Translations under genes and position numbers: made by a program
Origin: Methanomassiliicoccaceae archaeon
GTDB taxonomy: Archaea; Thermoplasmatota; Thermoplasmata; Methanomassiliicoccales; Methanomethylophilaceae
DNA length: 6,173 nucleotides
Assembly (NCBI GenBank): GCA_009778265.1
Contig: WRKA01000131.1
Span: 1-6,173 of the forward strand
Direction: 5' to 3'
Part shown: piece by piece, positions 1-5,381 of the stretch
Position numbering within the stretch: position 1 is the stretch's first letter
Layout: each line of letters begins with the position of its first letter
Notes under the pieces: model-generated
What the model was told of the DNA's origin: nothing
Database searches by the model: none
The model's input: the letters and a program-made list of their open reading frames with translations, nothing else

Positions 1-48
1 AAAGCACGCGATCTACCGCTGATCTACCAGCCCGTGTTCACCGAGTAA
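1..48 (+). CDS. 3' end of an upstream gene (partial, unidentified)
   Basis: Frame 1 is open from the window edge and reads KARDLPLIYQPVFTE before a TAA stop at 46-48. Third codon positions are mostly G or C, as in the genes downstream, so it looks like the C-terminal tail of a protein encoded on the same strand. Fifteen residues are too few to name a family. A longer but less coding-like frame (frame 3, stopping near 84) also crosses this stretch, so the call is tentative. If real, this gene is separated from the aromatic operon by about 100 nt containing a promoter-like element, and is probably a separate transcription unit. Confidence 0.4.
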   Translation, partial: KARDLPLIYQPVFTE

Positions 49-60
49 AGACGGGGATGA

Positions 61-68
61 TTTATATC
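61..68 (+). promoter_or_regulatory. Candidate archaeal TATA box for the operon
   Basis: TTTATATC stands out as an AT-rich island in an otherwise balanced sequence and resembles the archaeal box A. It is preceded by the purine-rich stretch GGGGATGA (53-60), which could serve as the BRE. Archaeal transcription usually starts about 22-27 bases downstream of the box, which predicts a start near 88-92 and a leader of about 60 nt before the ATG at 152. The same T-rich run could instead help terminate the upstream gene. A weaker AT-rich element lies at 104-111 (TACAAATA). Confidence 0.5.
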
Positions 69-87
69 TTTCGCATTCCTTCATGAC

Positions 88-121
88 CGTGACACGGGCA
101 AAGTACAAATAGTATGTCACG
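88..121. promoter_or_regulatory. Inverted repeat in the leader, candidate operator
   Basis: CGTGACA at 88-94 and TGTCACG at 115-121 form a perfect 7-bp inverted repeat with a 20-bp spacer, and the arm centres are 27 bp apart. It lies between the TATA-like box at 61-68 and the first start codon. It covers the predicted transcription start and flanks the second AT-rich element at 104-111. Such a layout suits a dimeric transcription factor that controls the operon, or a weak stem-loop in the leader RNA. Seven base pairs could arise by chance, and nothing identifies the regulator. Confidence 0.35.
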
Positions 122-138
122 TGTTAGCATGCATCACA

Positions 139-143
139 GAGGT
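139..143 (+). promoter_or_regulatory. Shine-Dalgarno site of ADH synthase
   Basis: GAGGT lies 8 nt before the ATG at 152. An earlier ATG at 145 is only 1 nt away and opens a different reading frame, so this site supports the start at 152. Confidence 0.7.
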
Positions 144-151
144 AATGAAAA

Positions 152-943
152 ATGTTCGGCAAGAACATACGCATGGAAAGGATAATCGACCGGAGGACGG
201 GCAACGCCGTCGTCGTGCCGATGGACCACGGAATATCCGTAGGCCCGATCAGCGGGATAATCGATATGAAGAGCACCGTGAACGCGGTGAGCGAGGGCGG
301 GGCCACAGCGGTCCTGATGCAGAAAGGACTTATTCCGTACGGTCACAGGACCGTCGGTCATGATGTCGGCCTCATATTACATCTGTCGGCATCGACGAAT
401 ATAGGCTCAACGTCCGATTCCAAGGTCATCGTCGCAACGGTGGAGGAAGCGATAAAGCTCGGGGCCGATGCGGTATCGATACACATCAATCTTGGCGCCG
501 AGAGTGAACCGCAGATGCTTTCCGATCTCGGAAAGATCTCACGTGATTGTACGGAATGGGGGATGCCGTTACTTGTGATGTCATACGCCCGCGGGCCTAC
601 GGTGAAGGATCAGTACGATCCCGATACCGTGGCGCATTGCGCCAGGGTCGCGACGGAATTAGGTGCGGATCTGATCAAAGTAAGTTACACAGGGAACATA
701 GACACTTTCAAAAATGTTATAAAAGGGGCGTTAGCCCCCGTACTCATCGCCGGCGGACCGAAGATGAATTCCGACATGGACATACTGAACATGGTGCACG
801 ATTCCATCGAAGCGGGAGGAAAGGGGGTCTCGATCGGCCGTAACATATTCCAGCATAAGGATCCGAAAGCGATGACCCAGGCGATATCCGGCATTGTCCT
901 TAAAGGGATGACCGTGAAGGAAGCCTCCGGATTCCTGAAGTGA
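152..943 (+). CDS. aroA': 2-amino-3,7-dideoxy-D-threo-hept-6-ulosonate (ADH) synthase
   Basis: This is the first enzyme of the archaeal route to 3-dehydroquinate. It is a class I aldolase that condenses 6-deoxy-5-ketofructose 1-phosphate with L-aspartate semialdehyde to give ADH, and it replaces DAHP synthase. The 263-residue product aligns from memory with the Methanocaldococcus jannaschii enzyme along its whole length, at a constant offset of 8 through the active-site positions. [12 protein letters not shown] (residues 22-33) holds the Asp25-His26 pair. SYARGP (144-149) holds the catalytic Tyr145. [12 protein letters not shown] (173-184) holds the Schiff-base Lys176. IAGGPK (199-204) and SIGRNIFQH (227-235) form the phosphate-binding end of the (beta/alpha)8 barrel. 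The ATG at 152 is preferred because it has GAGGT upstream and matches the family N-terminus. Fructose-bisphosphate aldolase (FbaB/DeoC family) is the nearest alternative, but the DHQ synthase II gene 4 nt downstream makes ADH synthase far more likely. Expected to be cytoplasmic. Confidence 0.95.
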   Translation: MFGKNIRMERIIDRRTGNAVVVPMDHGISVGPISGIIDMKSTVNAVSEGGATAVLMQKGLIPYGHRTVGHDVGLILHLSASTNIGSTSDSKVIVATVEEAIKLGADAVSIHINLGAESEPQMLSDLGKISRDCTEWGMPLLVMSYARGPTVKDQYDPDTVAHCARVATELGADLIKVSYTGNIDTFKNVIKGALAPVLIAGGPKMNSDMDILNMVHDSIEAGGKGVSIGRNIFQHKDPKAMTQAISGIVLKGMTVKEASGFLK

Positions 944-946
944 TCC
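937..946 (+). promoter_or_regulatory. Extended Shine-Dalgarno overlapping the aroA' stop
   Basis: GAAGTGATCC matches the complement of the archaeal 16S 3' end (GAGGTGATCC) at nine of ten positions. It contains the TGA stop of ADH synthase (941-943). The core is about 7 nt from the ATG at 948. This suggests that ribosomes ending the first gene start the second. Confidence 0.6.
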
Positions 947-947
947 C

Positions 948-1961
948 ATGAGTACGATATGGATGCGTGCGGACGTTTCCGATAACGCGGATAACAGAAA
1001 GAAAATGCTCATATCCGGATTGGAGGCGGGAATAAACACATTCATCGTCCGTCCCGGTGACGAAAGATTCTCGACGCTCGGGAAAGTGGAACTCGTGATC
1101 AACGACAACGGCTCGCTGACCGGAAGCGTCTCCGGAAAGATCGTATCGATCGCGACACCGGACGATCAGACGAAGGCTATGGAACTGTGCGGTAAAGAAA
1201 AGGTGCTTGTGGTCACGACCGGGGATTGGTCCGTCATTCCTTTTGAGAATCTCATAGCCGCGTCCTCCGGAAGAACGAAGATCATGGCCTGCGTTTCGTC
1301 GGCGGAGGATGCGGAACTCTGCCGTAACATCCTGGAAAAAGGTACCGACGGTGTTGTTATCTCCGTAAAGGATCCGAAAATGGTAAAAGACGCTGTAAAA
1401 GATGCGAAAATGATGTCGGGTGTGGGATTGACACCGATAAAGGTGAGAAGCGTCAGGAACATTCAGACCGGCGACCGTGTCTGCATTGACACATGTTCCA
1501 CGATGGTCCCCGGAGAGGGAATGCTCATCGGTTCGCAATCGTCCTGTTTGTTCCTTGTGCAATCGGAGAGCGAGGATAACGGGTATGTCGCCGCACGGCC
1601 GTTCAGGGTGAACGCGGGGGCGGTCCACGCATACATCATGACCCCGGACGGCAAAACGAGATATTTATCGGAACTGAACGCGGGCGATGACGTTCTCTTG
1701 GTGAACAGAGATGGAAATGCGAAGGTTGCCTCTATAGGAAGATGCAAAACGGAATTAAGACCGATGCTTATTGTTTCCGCGGTTCACGAAAAGGAAGAGT
1801 ACACCACGATACTGCAGAACGCCGAAACGGTGAGACTTGTAACTCCCAAAGGTTCGCTGTCGGTAAGCGAACTGAAAGAGGGGGACGAGGTCCTCGTCCA
1901 TCTGACGGACGGCGGAAGGCACTTCGGAATGCGGGTGGACGAAAAGATAAGGGAGTCATGA
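948..1961 (+). CDS. aroB': 3-dehydroquinate synthase II
   Basis: This enzyme catalyses the second archaeal-type step: NAD-dependent oxidative deamination of ADH followed by cyclisation to 3-dehydroquinate. It is unrelated to bacterial AroB. The 337-residue product has the family's highly conserved blocks: WSVIPFENLIA (residues 94-104), ILEKGTDGVV (128-137), GDRVCIDTCSTMVPGEGMLIGS (175-196), and VAARPFRVNAGAVHAYI (214-230). These are followed by a C-terminal region containing TILQNAETVRLV (287-298) and a GG.RHFGM ending (322-328). From memory the M. jannaschii homologue is about 361 residues, so this copy is slightly short, mainly in the variable N-terminal third. The N-terminal sequence from Met1 fits the family, so the ATG at 948 is the likely start. 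It follows ADH synthase by 4 nt, and its TGA overlaps the start of the next gene. Being next to ADH synthase is the classical archaeal arrangement. Confidence 0.95.
   Translation: MSTIWMRADVSDNADNRKKMLISGLEAGINTFIVRPGDERFSTLGKVELVINDNGSLTGSVSGKIVSIATPDDQTKAMELCGKEKVLVVTTGDWSVIPFENLIAASSGRTKIMACVSSAEDAELCRNILEKGTDGVVISVKDPKMVKDAVKDAKMMSGVGLTPIKVRSVRNIQTGDRVCIDTCSTMVPGEGMLIGSQSSCLFLVQSESEDNGYVAARPFRVNAGAVHAYIMTPDGKTRYLSELNAGDDVLLVNRDGNAKVASIGRCKTELRPMLIVSAVHEKEEYTTILQNAETVRLVTPKGSLSVSELKEGDEVLVHLTDGGRHFGMRVDEKIRES
1951..1955 (+). promoter_or_regulatory. Shine-Dalgarno site that decides the aroDE start
   Basis: GGGAG lies 2 nt before the ATG at 1958 and 5 nt before the ATG at 1961. The second spacing is the more usual one, which favours the start at 1961. 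The alternative at 1958 would make an ATGA overlap and add one Met. Confidence 0.5.
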
Positions 1962-3277
1962 TGAGAATATGCGCATCCCTCGGCTCCGTTGATGATACGG
2001 TATCCGAGGATCTGAGAAATGCAGATATGATCGAGATCAGAACGGATATATTCGATACCGTACCGGCGGGTCTGCTCGTGGAAGGGCAAGAGGGCATCAT
2101 AACATTCAGAGGAAGAATCATAAGATCGATGATACCGGACGGCTGGACCGCCGACATCGGCACGGAAGAACGGCCCGATGTGAAGAATAAAGTGATATCA
2201 TCGTACCACGACTTTGAACGCACTCCGTGTGCGGACGACATCGTTCCGATCTTAGAAAGAATGGACGGGGATGTGGTCAAAGGCGCCTTTTCCGTGAATG
2301 AGATAAAAGATGTGATGACGCTGTTAGACGTTTCCCGGAAGATAAGGAGGGATCATGTGATCATCGGGATGAACGAACTCGGCAAGATAACGAGGATAAG
2401 ACAAAGGACCCTCGGGAACGGGTTCACGTTCGCATACGTCGGAGAACCAACTGCTCCGGGACAGCTTAGCGTTAAAGAGATGCTGGAACTCGGCGATCAT
2501 CCCGTGATAACAGGAATAATAGGTTCCGGGATCTCTTATACCCGATCGCCGAAGATGCATGACGCCGCATTCTCTTATTCCGGGATCGGAGGAAAATATC
2601 TCGTCTTCGATACGCCGTCCCTGGACCGCATTGACGAATTCGTTCTGAATTACGAGATACAAGGTGTGAACGTCACAAAACCGTACAAAACGGACATCGT
2701 AGAATTTGTTGACGAATGCGACAAGGTGTCCGGCTCCGTCGGAGCGGTGAACACCGTCGTCAATAAGAACGGAAAACTGAAAGGGTACAACACGGACGTG
2801 TACGGAATAGAAAAAGCGTTAGAGATGAATTCTGTTGATGTCAAAGGGATGAGAGCGCTCATACTCGGGTCCGGAGGGGTTGCGAGATCGTGCGCGTATC
2901 TCCTTTCCGAGAAGGGATGCGATGCTACGATAACCGGGAGGAATCAGGAGACCGTAAGAAGGATCGCGTCGGAATTCTCGGCGGAAGGAAGAGAAAGGAC
3001 GTCCGTCGCGGTGAAAGGATACGATATCATAATGAACTGCACACCTCTGAACAAAAGTAACGATGTCTCGGAATATCCGATCAGGATAGATCAGATAGAC
3101 CGCGGACAGATAATATTCGACCTGGTCTACGGAGATACTCATCTTACCGACGTCGCAAAAGAAAGAGAATGCGTCATCGTCCGCGGAGAGGATATGCTGG
3201 CCCATCAGGGAATCAGGTCGTTCGAACTGTTCACTTCCGAAAAGATACCGTTCGACGTCATGAGGGATGCCGTATGA
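1961..3277 (+). CDS. aroDE: Bifunctional 3-dehydroquinate dehydratase (type I) / shikimate dehydrogenase fusion
   Basis: One 438-residue protein carries steps 3 and 4: 3-dehydroquinate to 3-dehydroshikimate, then NADPH-dependent reduction to shikimate. Residues 1 to about 178 are a type I dehydratase. MIEIRTD (23-29) is the substrate-binding E.R motif, SYHDF (81-85) holds catalytic His83, DVVKGAF (104-110) holds Schiff-base Lys107, GKITR (141-145) matches the conserved Arg, and TAPGQ (164-168) closes the barrel. Residues 181-438 are AroE: SYTRSP (192-197) is the shikimate-carboxylate motif, NVTKPYK (237-243) holds catalytic Lys243, GAVNT (261-265) and GYNTD (275-279) hold Asn264 and Asp279, GSGGVAR (303-309) is the nucleotide-binding loop, and GEDMLAHQG (409-417) is the C-terminal block. 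Arg50 and His83 are only 33 residues apart (61 in E. coli AroD), so this barrel is unusually short. An in-frame upstream ATG at 1742 lies inside aroB' and gives an unrelated basic extension, so it is rejected. The ATG at 1958 is an equally good alternative. The shikimate kinase start overlaps the stop by 4 nt. Confidence 0.93.
   Translation: MRICASLGSVDDTVSEDLRNADMIEIRTDIFDTVPAGLLVEGQEGIITFRGRIIRSMIPDGWTADIGTEERPDVKNKVISSYHDFERTPCADDIVPILERMDGDVVKGAFSVNEIKDVMTLLDVSRKIRRDHVIIGMNELGKITRIRQRTLGNGFTFAYVGEPTAPGQLSVKEMLELGDHPVITGIIGSGISYTRSPKMHDAAFSYSGIGGKYLVFDTPSLDRIDEFVLNYEIQGVNVTKPYKTDIVEFVDECDKVSGSVGAVNTVVNKNGKLKGYNTDVYGIEKALEMNSVDVKGMRALILGSGGVARSCAYLLSEKGCDATITGRNQETVRRIASEFSAEGRERTSVAVKGYDIIMNCTPLNKSNDVSEYPIRIDQIDRGQIIFDLVYGDTHLTDVAKERECVIVRGEDMLAHQGIRSFELFTSEKIPFDVMRDAV
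3262..3266 (+). promoter_or_regulatory. Shine-Dalgarno site of the shikimate kinase
   Basis: GAGGG lies inside the last codons of aroDE, 7 nt before the ATG at 3274. It fixes the kinase start at the ATGA overlap and argues against the in-frame ATG at 3169. Confidence 0.6.
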
Positions 3278-4122
3278 GATCTTACGGCGCTATTACCGTG
3301 GTGAACGCCATACCGTGCGGCATCGGCGCGACCGTCGGCATAGACCTTACGACGGATGCCGAGTTCTATCTGTCCGGGTCACGACGTACGGTGAAAATAA
3401 TCAATGACCCCGACGAAGATACGAAGATGGCGGAGATATGCGTCCGCAGCACGTTCGGACATTTTCAGATCGAAGAACCGGAGGGCTGGTCGCTTTCCGT
3501 CGATTCTCGGATACCGATATCCAGAGGACTTAAGAGTTCGAGTTCCGCATGTAACGCGATCGTGTCGGAAGTTGCCGAACACATATCGAAAGAGTACGGA
3601 ATGACAACGTTCGACGATTCTGAGAAAAGTGTTCTGGAAATGATACGTTTGGGCGTAAGATGCGCTAAAGACGCTAACGTCACCGTGACGGGAGCGTTCG
3701 ACGACGCCTGCGGCTGCCACCTCGGCGGTCTTGCGATCACCGACAACAAAGAGAATGCGCTTTTGTTCCGCGGCGATACCGAGGAGAATGACGTTATACT
3801 TCTCATACCCGGCGTGAAAATAAGGAAACCCTCTCTCGATGTTGAAAAATTCTATGAGATCTCGGAAAGATCGAAAGAGTTGGCGGAACTTGCGAAAAAG
3901 GATTGGTACGGCGCATTGACAAAGAACGGATCGATGATCGCACGCATCATCGGAATCGACGACAGAGTTGCCGGCGACGCCGTAAGAATGGGCGCCCTCG
4001 CCGCCGGCGTATCCGGTACGGGGCCGGCGATATCCGTTGTCGTGAAGAAGAACGAGGGCAGATCGTTCCTAAAGGACCTATACCATGAAGGATATGATCC
4101 CGTTATCGCAAGAACGAGGTGA
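3274..4122 (+). CDS. aroK: Archaeal shikimate kinase (GHMP superfamily)
   Basis: This enzyme phosphorylates shikimate at the 3-hydroxyl using ATP. The product (282 residues) belongs to the GHMP kinase fold (galactokinase, homoserine, mevalonate and phosphomevalonate kinases) and is unrelated to the P-loop AroK/AroL of bacteria. Three family motifs are visible. The N-terminal strand is NAIPCGIGATVGIDL (residues 11-25). The ATP phosphate-binding motif is IPISRGLKSSSSACNAI (80-96), with the GLKSSSA signature. The C-terminal glycine motif is AAGVSGTGPAISVV (243-256). Between them, VTGAFDDACGCHLGG (138-152) carries the acidic pair Asp143/Asp144, placed like the catalytic-site aspartates of the family. 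Length is normal for archaeal shikimate kinases. The ATG overlaps the aroDE stop (ATGA). A homoserine or mevalonate kinase is excluded mainly by the RGLKSSSA variant and by its position between shikimate dehydrogenase and EPSP synthase. Confidence 0.93.
   Translation: MRSYGAITVVNAIPCGIGATVGIDLTTDAEFYLSGSRRTVKIINDPDEDTKMAEICVRSTFGHFQIEEPEGWSLSVDSRIPISRGLKSSSSACNAIVSEVAEHISKEYGMTTFDDSEKSVLEMIRLGVRCAKDANVTVTGAFDDACGCHLGGLAITDNKENALLFRGDTEENDVILLIPGVKIRKPSLDVEKFYEISERSKELAELAKKDWYGALTKNGSMIARIIGIDDRVAGDAVRMGALAAGVSGTGPAISVVVKKNEGRSFLKDLYHEGYDPVIARTR
4116..4122 (+). promoter_or_regulatory. Strong Shine-Dalgarno containing the kinase stop codon
   Basis: GAGGTGA is a near-perfect SD whose last three bases are the TGA stop of the shikimate kinase. 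It is 6 nt before the aroA ATG at 4129 and supports translation coupling at this junction. Confidence 0.7.
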
Positions 4123-4128
4123 CGAAAG

Positions 4129-5379
4129 ATGAGATTCTCCGGAACATCCGTGAAAGGGACGATAACCCCGCCTCCGTCGAAAAGCCACACGCACAGGGCG
4201 TTCTTCCTTTCGTCGCTTTCGAAAAAGGGATGTGTCGTCAGGAACTCTCTCAACTCTCAGGACACCAGGGCGACGCTCGGCGCCGTCGGATCTATCGGAG
4301 CATCCGTGGAACGGTACCGCGATACGATAAAAATAACTAACAACGGATTGCACGCCCCCGATAAGATCGTGGACGCGGAAAATTCGGGAACAACGATGAG
4401 ATTGTTCGCCGGCATAGCGTCGATGTTCTGCTCTCCGGTCACGATAACCGGTGATGCGTCCCTGAGATCGAGACCGATGGGTGCGTTGCTCGACGCCCTT
4501 TCGGAGATGGGCGTGAAATGCACGTCGGACAACGGAAAGGCGCCCGTTACGATACGGGGGCCCAATAAGGGAGGGGACGTTTCGATATTAGGCAACATAA
4601 GTTCTCAATTCGTCTCGTCGCTGATGATCGCGGCCCCTATGCTGGAGAACGATACCGCGATACGGATCAAAGGCGGACTCTCCTCCAAACCGTACATAAA
4701 CATCACCGGATCGATGATGGAACGGTTCGGAGCCGATGTCACCGTGAATGACGATATGATCAAAGTGTGCGGAAGCACCGGATACGAAGGATGCGACATC
4801 ACCGTCCCGTCCGATATGTCCGGCGCCGCCTTCCCCCTGGTCGCCGGGGCGCTCGGCGGTTCCGTGACCGCCGAGAACATGGATATGAACGACCCTCAGG
4901 GGGATAAAAGAATTACGGAAATACTCAAAGACGCCGGAGCGTGCGTTTCCGTGAACAATGATATGATAACCGTTTCCGCCGGAGAACTGCGGGCGCTTAA
5001 CGTTAACATGAACGACATTCCGGATCTTTTTCCGATCGTCGCTGTCCTTCTCAGCACAGCGCGGGGAAAAAGCGTCCTGTACGGAGCTCCGCAGCTCAGG
5101 TTCAAAGAGAGCGACCGTATCGAAGCGACGGTGAACATGCTGTCCGCGCTTGGCGCTGATATCACGGGAACAAATGACGGCTGTGTGATCGAAGGGGTGA
5201 AAAGACTGAACGGCGGCAATATAGAACATCACGAGGACCACCGGATATTGATGGCCGCGGCCGTCGCGTCGCTGGTCTGCGAGAACCCGGTGACGATGAA
5301 GGGGAGCAACTGTTATGATGTCTCATATCCATTGTTCCCGGAGCATATGGAACGTCTCGGAATTACTGTGGAGGTCTGA
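4129..5379 (+). CDS. aroA: 3-phosphoshikimate 1-carboxyvinyltransferase (EPSP synthase)
   Basis: This enzyme transfers the enolpyruvyl group of phosphoenolpyruvate to shikimate 3-phosphate, giving EPSP. The 416-residue product has the full family length and the family blocks in order. PPSKSHTHRAFF (residues 15-26) supplies Lys18, Ser19 and Arg23. AENSGTTMRLF (83-93) is the PEP-site loop. GDASLRSRPMGALLDAL (108-124) contains the conserved RPM. NISSQF (156-161) matches the shikimate-phosphate SSQ. IPDLFPIVAVL (297-307) holds Asp299 at the catalytic base position. LRFKESDRI (323-331) holds Lys326, Glu327 and Arg330. EDHRILMAAAVASL (369-382) holds Arg372. VSYPLFPEHMERLG (398-411) closes the second domain. 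SGTTMRL is the form seen in many archaeal and Bacillus-type enzymes, unlike E. coli AGTAMRP. The start has a strong SD 6 nt upstream. UDP-N-acetylglucosamine enolpyruvyltransferase (MurA) is excluded by the KS..HR and KESDR motifs and by the operon. Confidence 0.96.
   Translation: MRFSGTSVKGTITPPPSKSHTHRAFFLSSLSKKGCVVRNSLNSQDTRATLGAVGSIGASVERYRDTIKITNNGLHAPDKIVDAENSGTTMRLFAGIASMFCSPVTITGDASLRSRPMGALLDALSEMGVKCTSDNGKAPVTIRGPNKGGDVSILGNISSQFVSSLMIAAPMLENDTAIRIKGGLSSKPYINITGSMMERFGADVTVNDDMIKVCGSTGYEGCDITVPSDMSGAAFPLVAGALGGSVTAENMDMNDPQGDKRITEILKDAGACVSVNNDMITVSAGELRALNVNMNDIPDLFPIVAVLLSTARGKSVLYGAPQLRFKESDRIEATVNMLSALGADITGTNDGCVIEGVKRLNGGNIEHHEDHRILMAAAVASLVCENPVTMKGSNCYDVSYPLFPEHMERLGITVEV
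5370..5375 (+). promoter_or_regulatory. Shine-Dalgarno site that decides the aroC TTG start
   Basis: GGAGGT, overlapping the last codons of aroA, is a full consensus SD exactly 6 nt before the TTG at 5382. No in-frame ATG or GTG lies nearby upstream, so this site is the main evidence for a TTG start. Confidence 0.7.
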
Positions 5380-5381
5380 AG

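Noticed and set aside
121..363. Short ORFs over the start of ADH synthase on both strands
   Set aside because: They lie in other frames of a clearly conserved enzyme and show low-complexity charged translations; no leader peptide rich in Phe, Tyr or Trp was seen in 90-151.
900..1628. Long minus-strand open frame (242 codons) antisense to DHQ synthase II
   Set aside because: The composition (rich in Arg, His and Gly, no recognisable domain) is typical of a shadow of a real gene, and the opposite strand encodes a fully conserved enzyme.
1742..1957. In-frame 72-residue N-terminal extension of the AroDE frame
   Set aside because: It overlaps the well-conserved C-terminus of DHQ synthase II, is very basic and low in hydrophobic residues, and resembles no dehydratase N-terminus. 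The type I dehydratase begins at MRICASLGS.
3169..3273. In-frame 35-residue extension of the shikimate kinase frame
   Set aside because: It overlaps the conserved end of AroE and is an Arg-rich shadow translation. The start at 3274 has a good SD and the family N-terminus.
4588..5241. Long minus-strand open frame (217 codons) antisense to aroA
   Set aside because: Rich in His and Gly with no motif; explained as the complement of the conserved EPSP synthase frame.
5320..5331. Val398 of EPSP synthase where E. coli has Lys411
   Set aside because: The VSYP form at this place is, from memory, common in Bacillus-type and archaeal EPSP synthases, so it is a class difference and not a defect.
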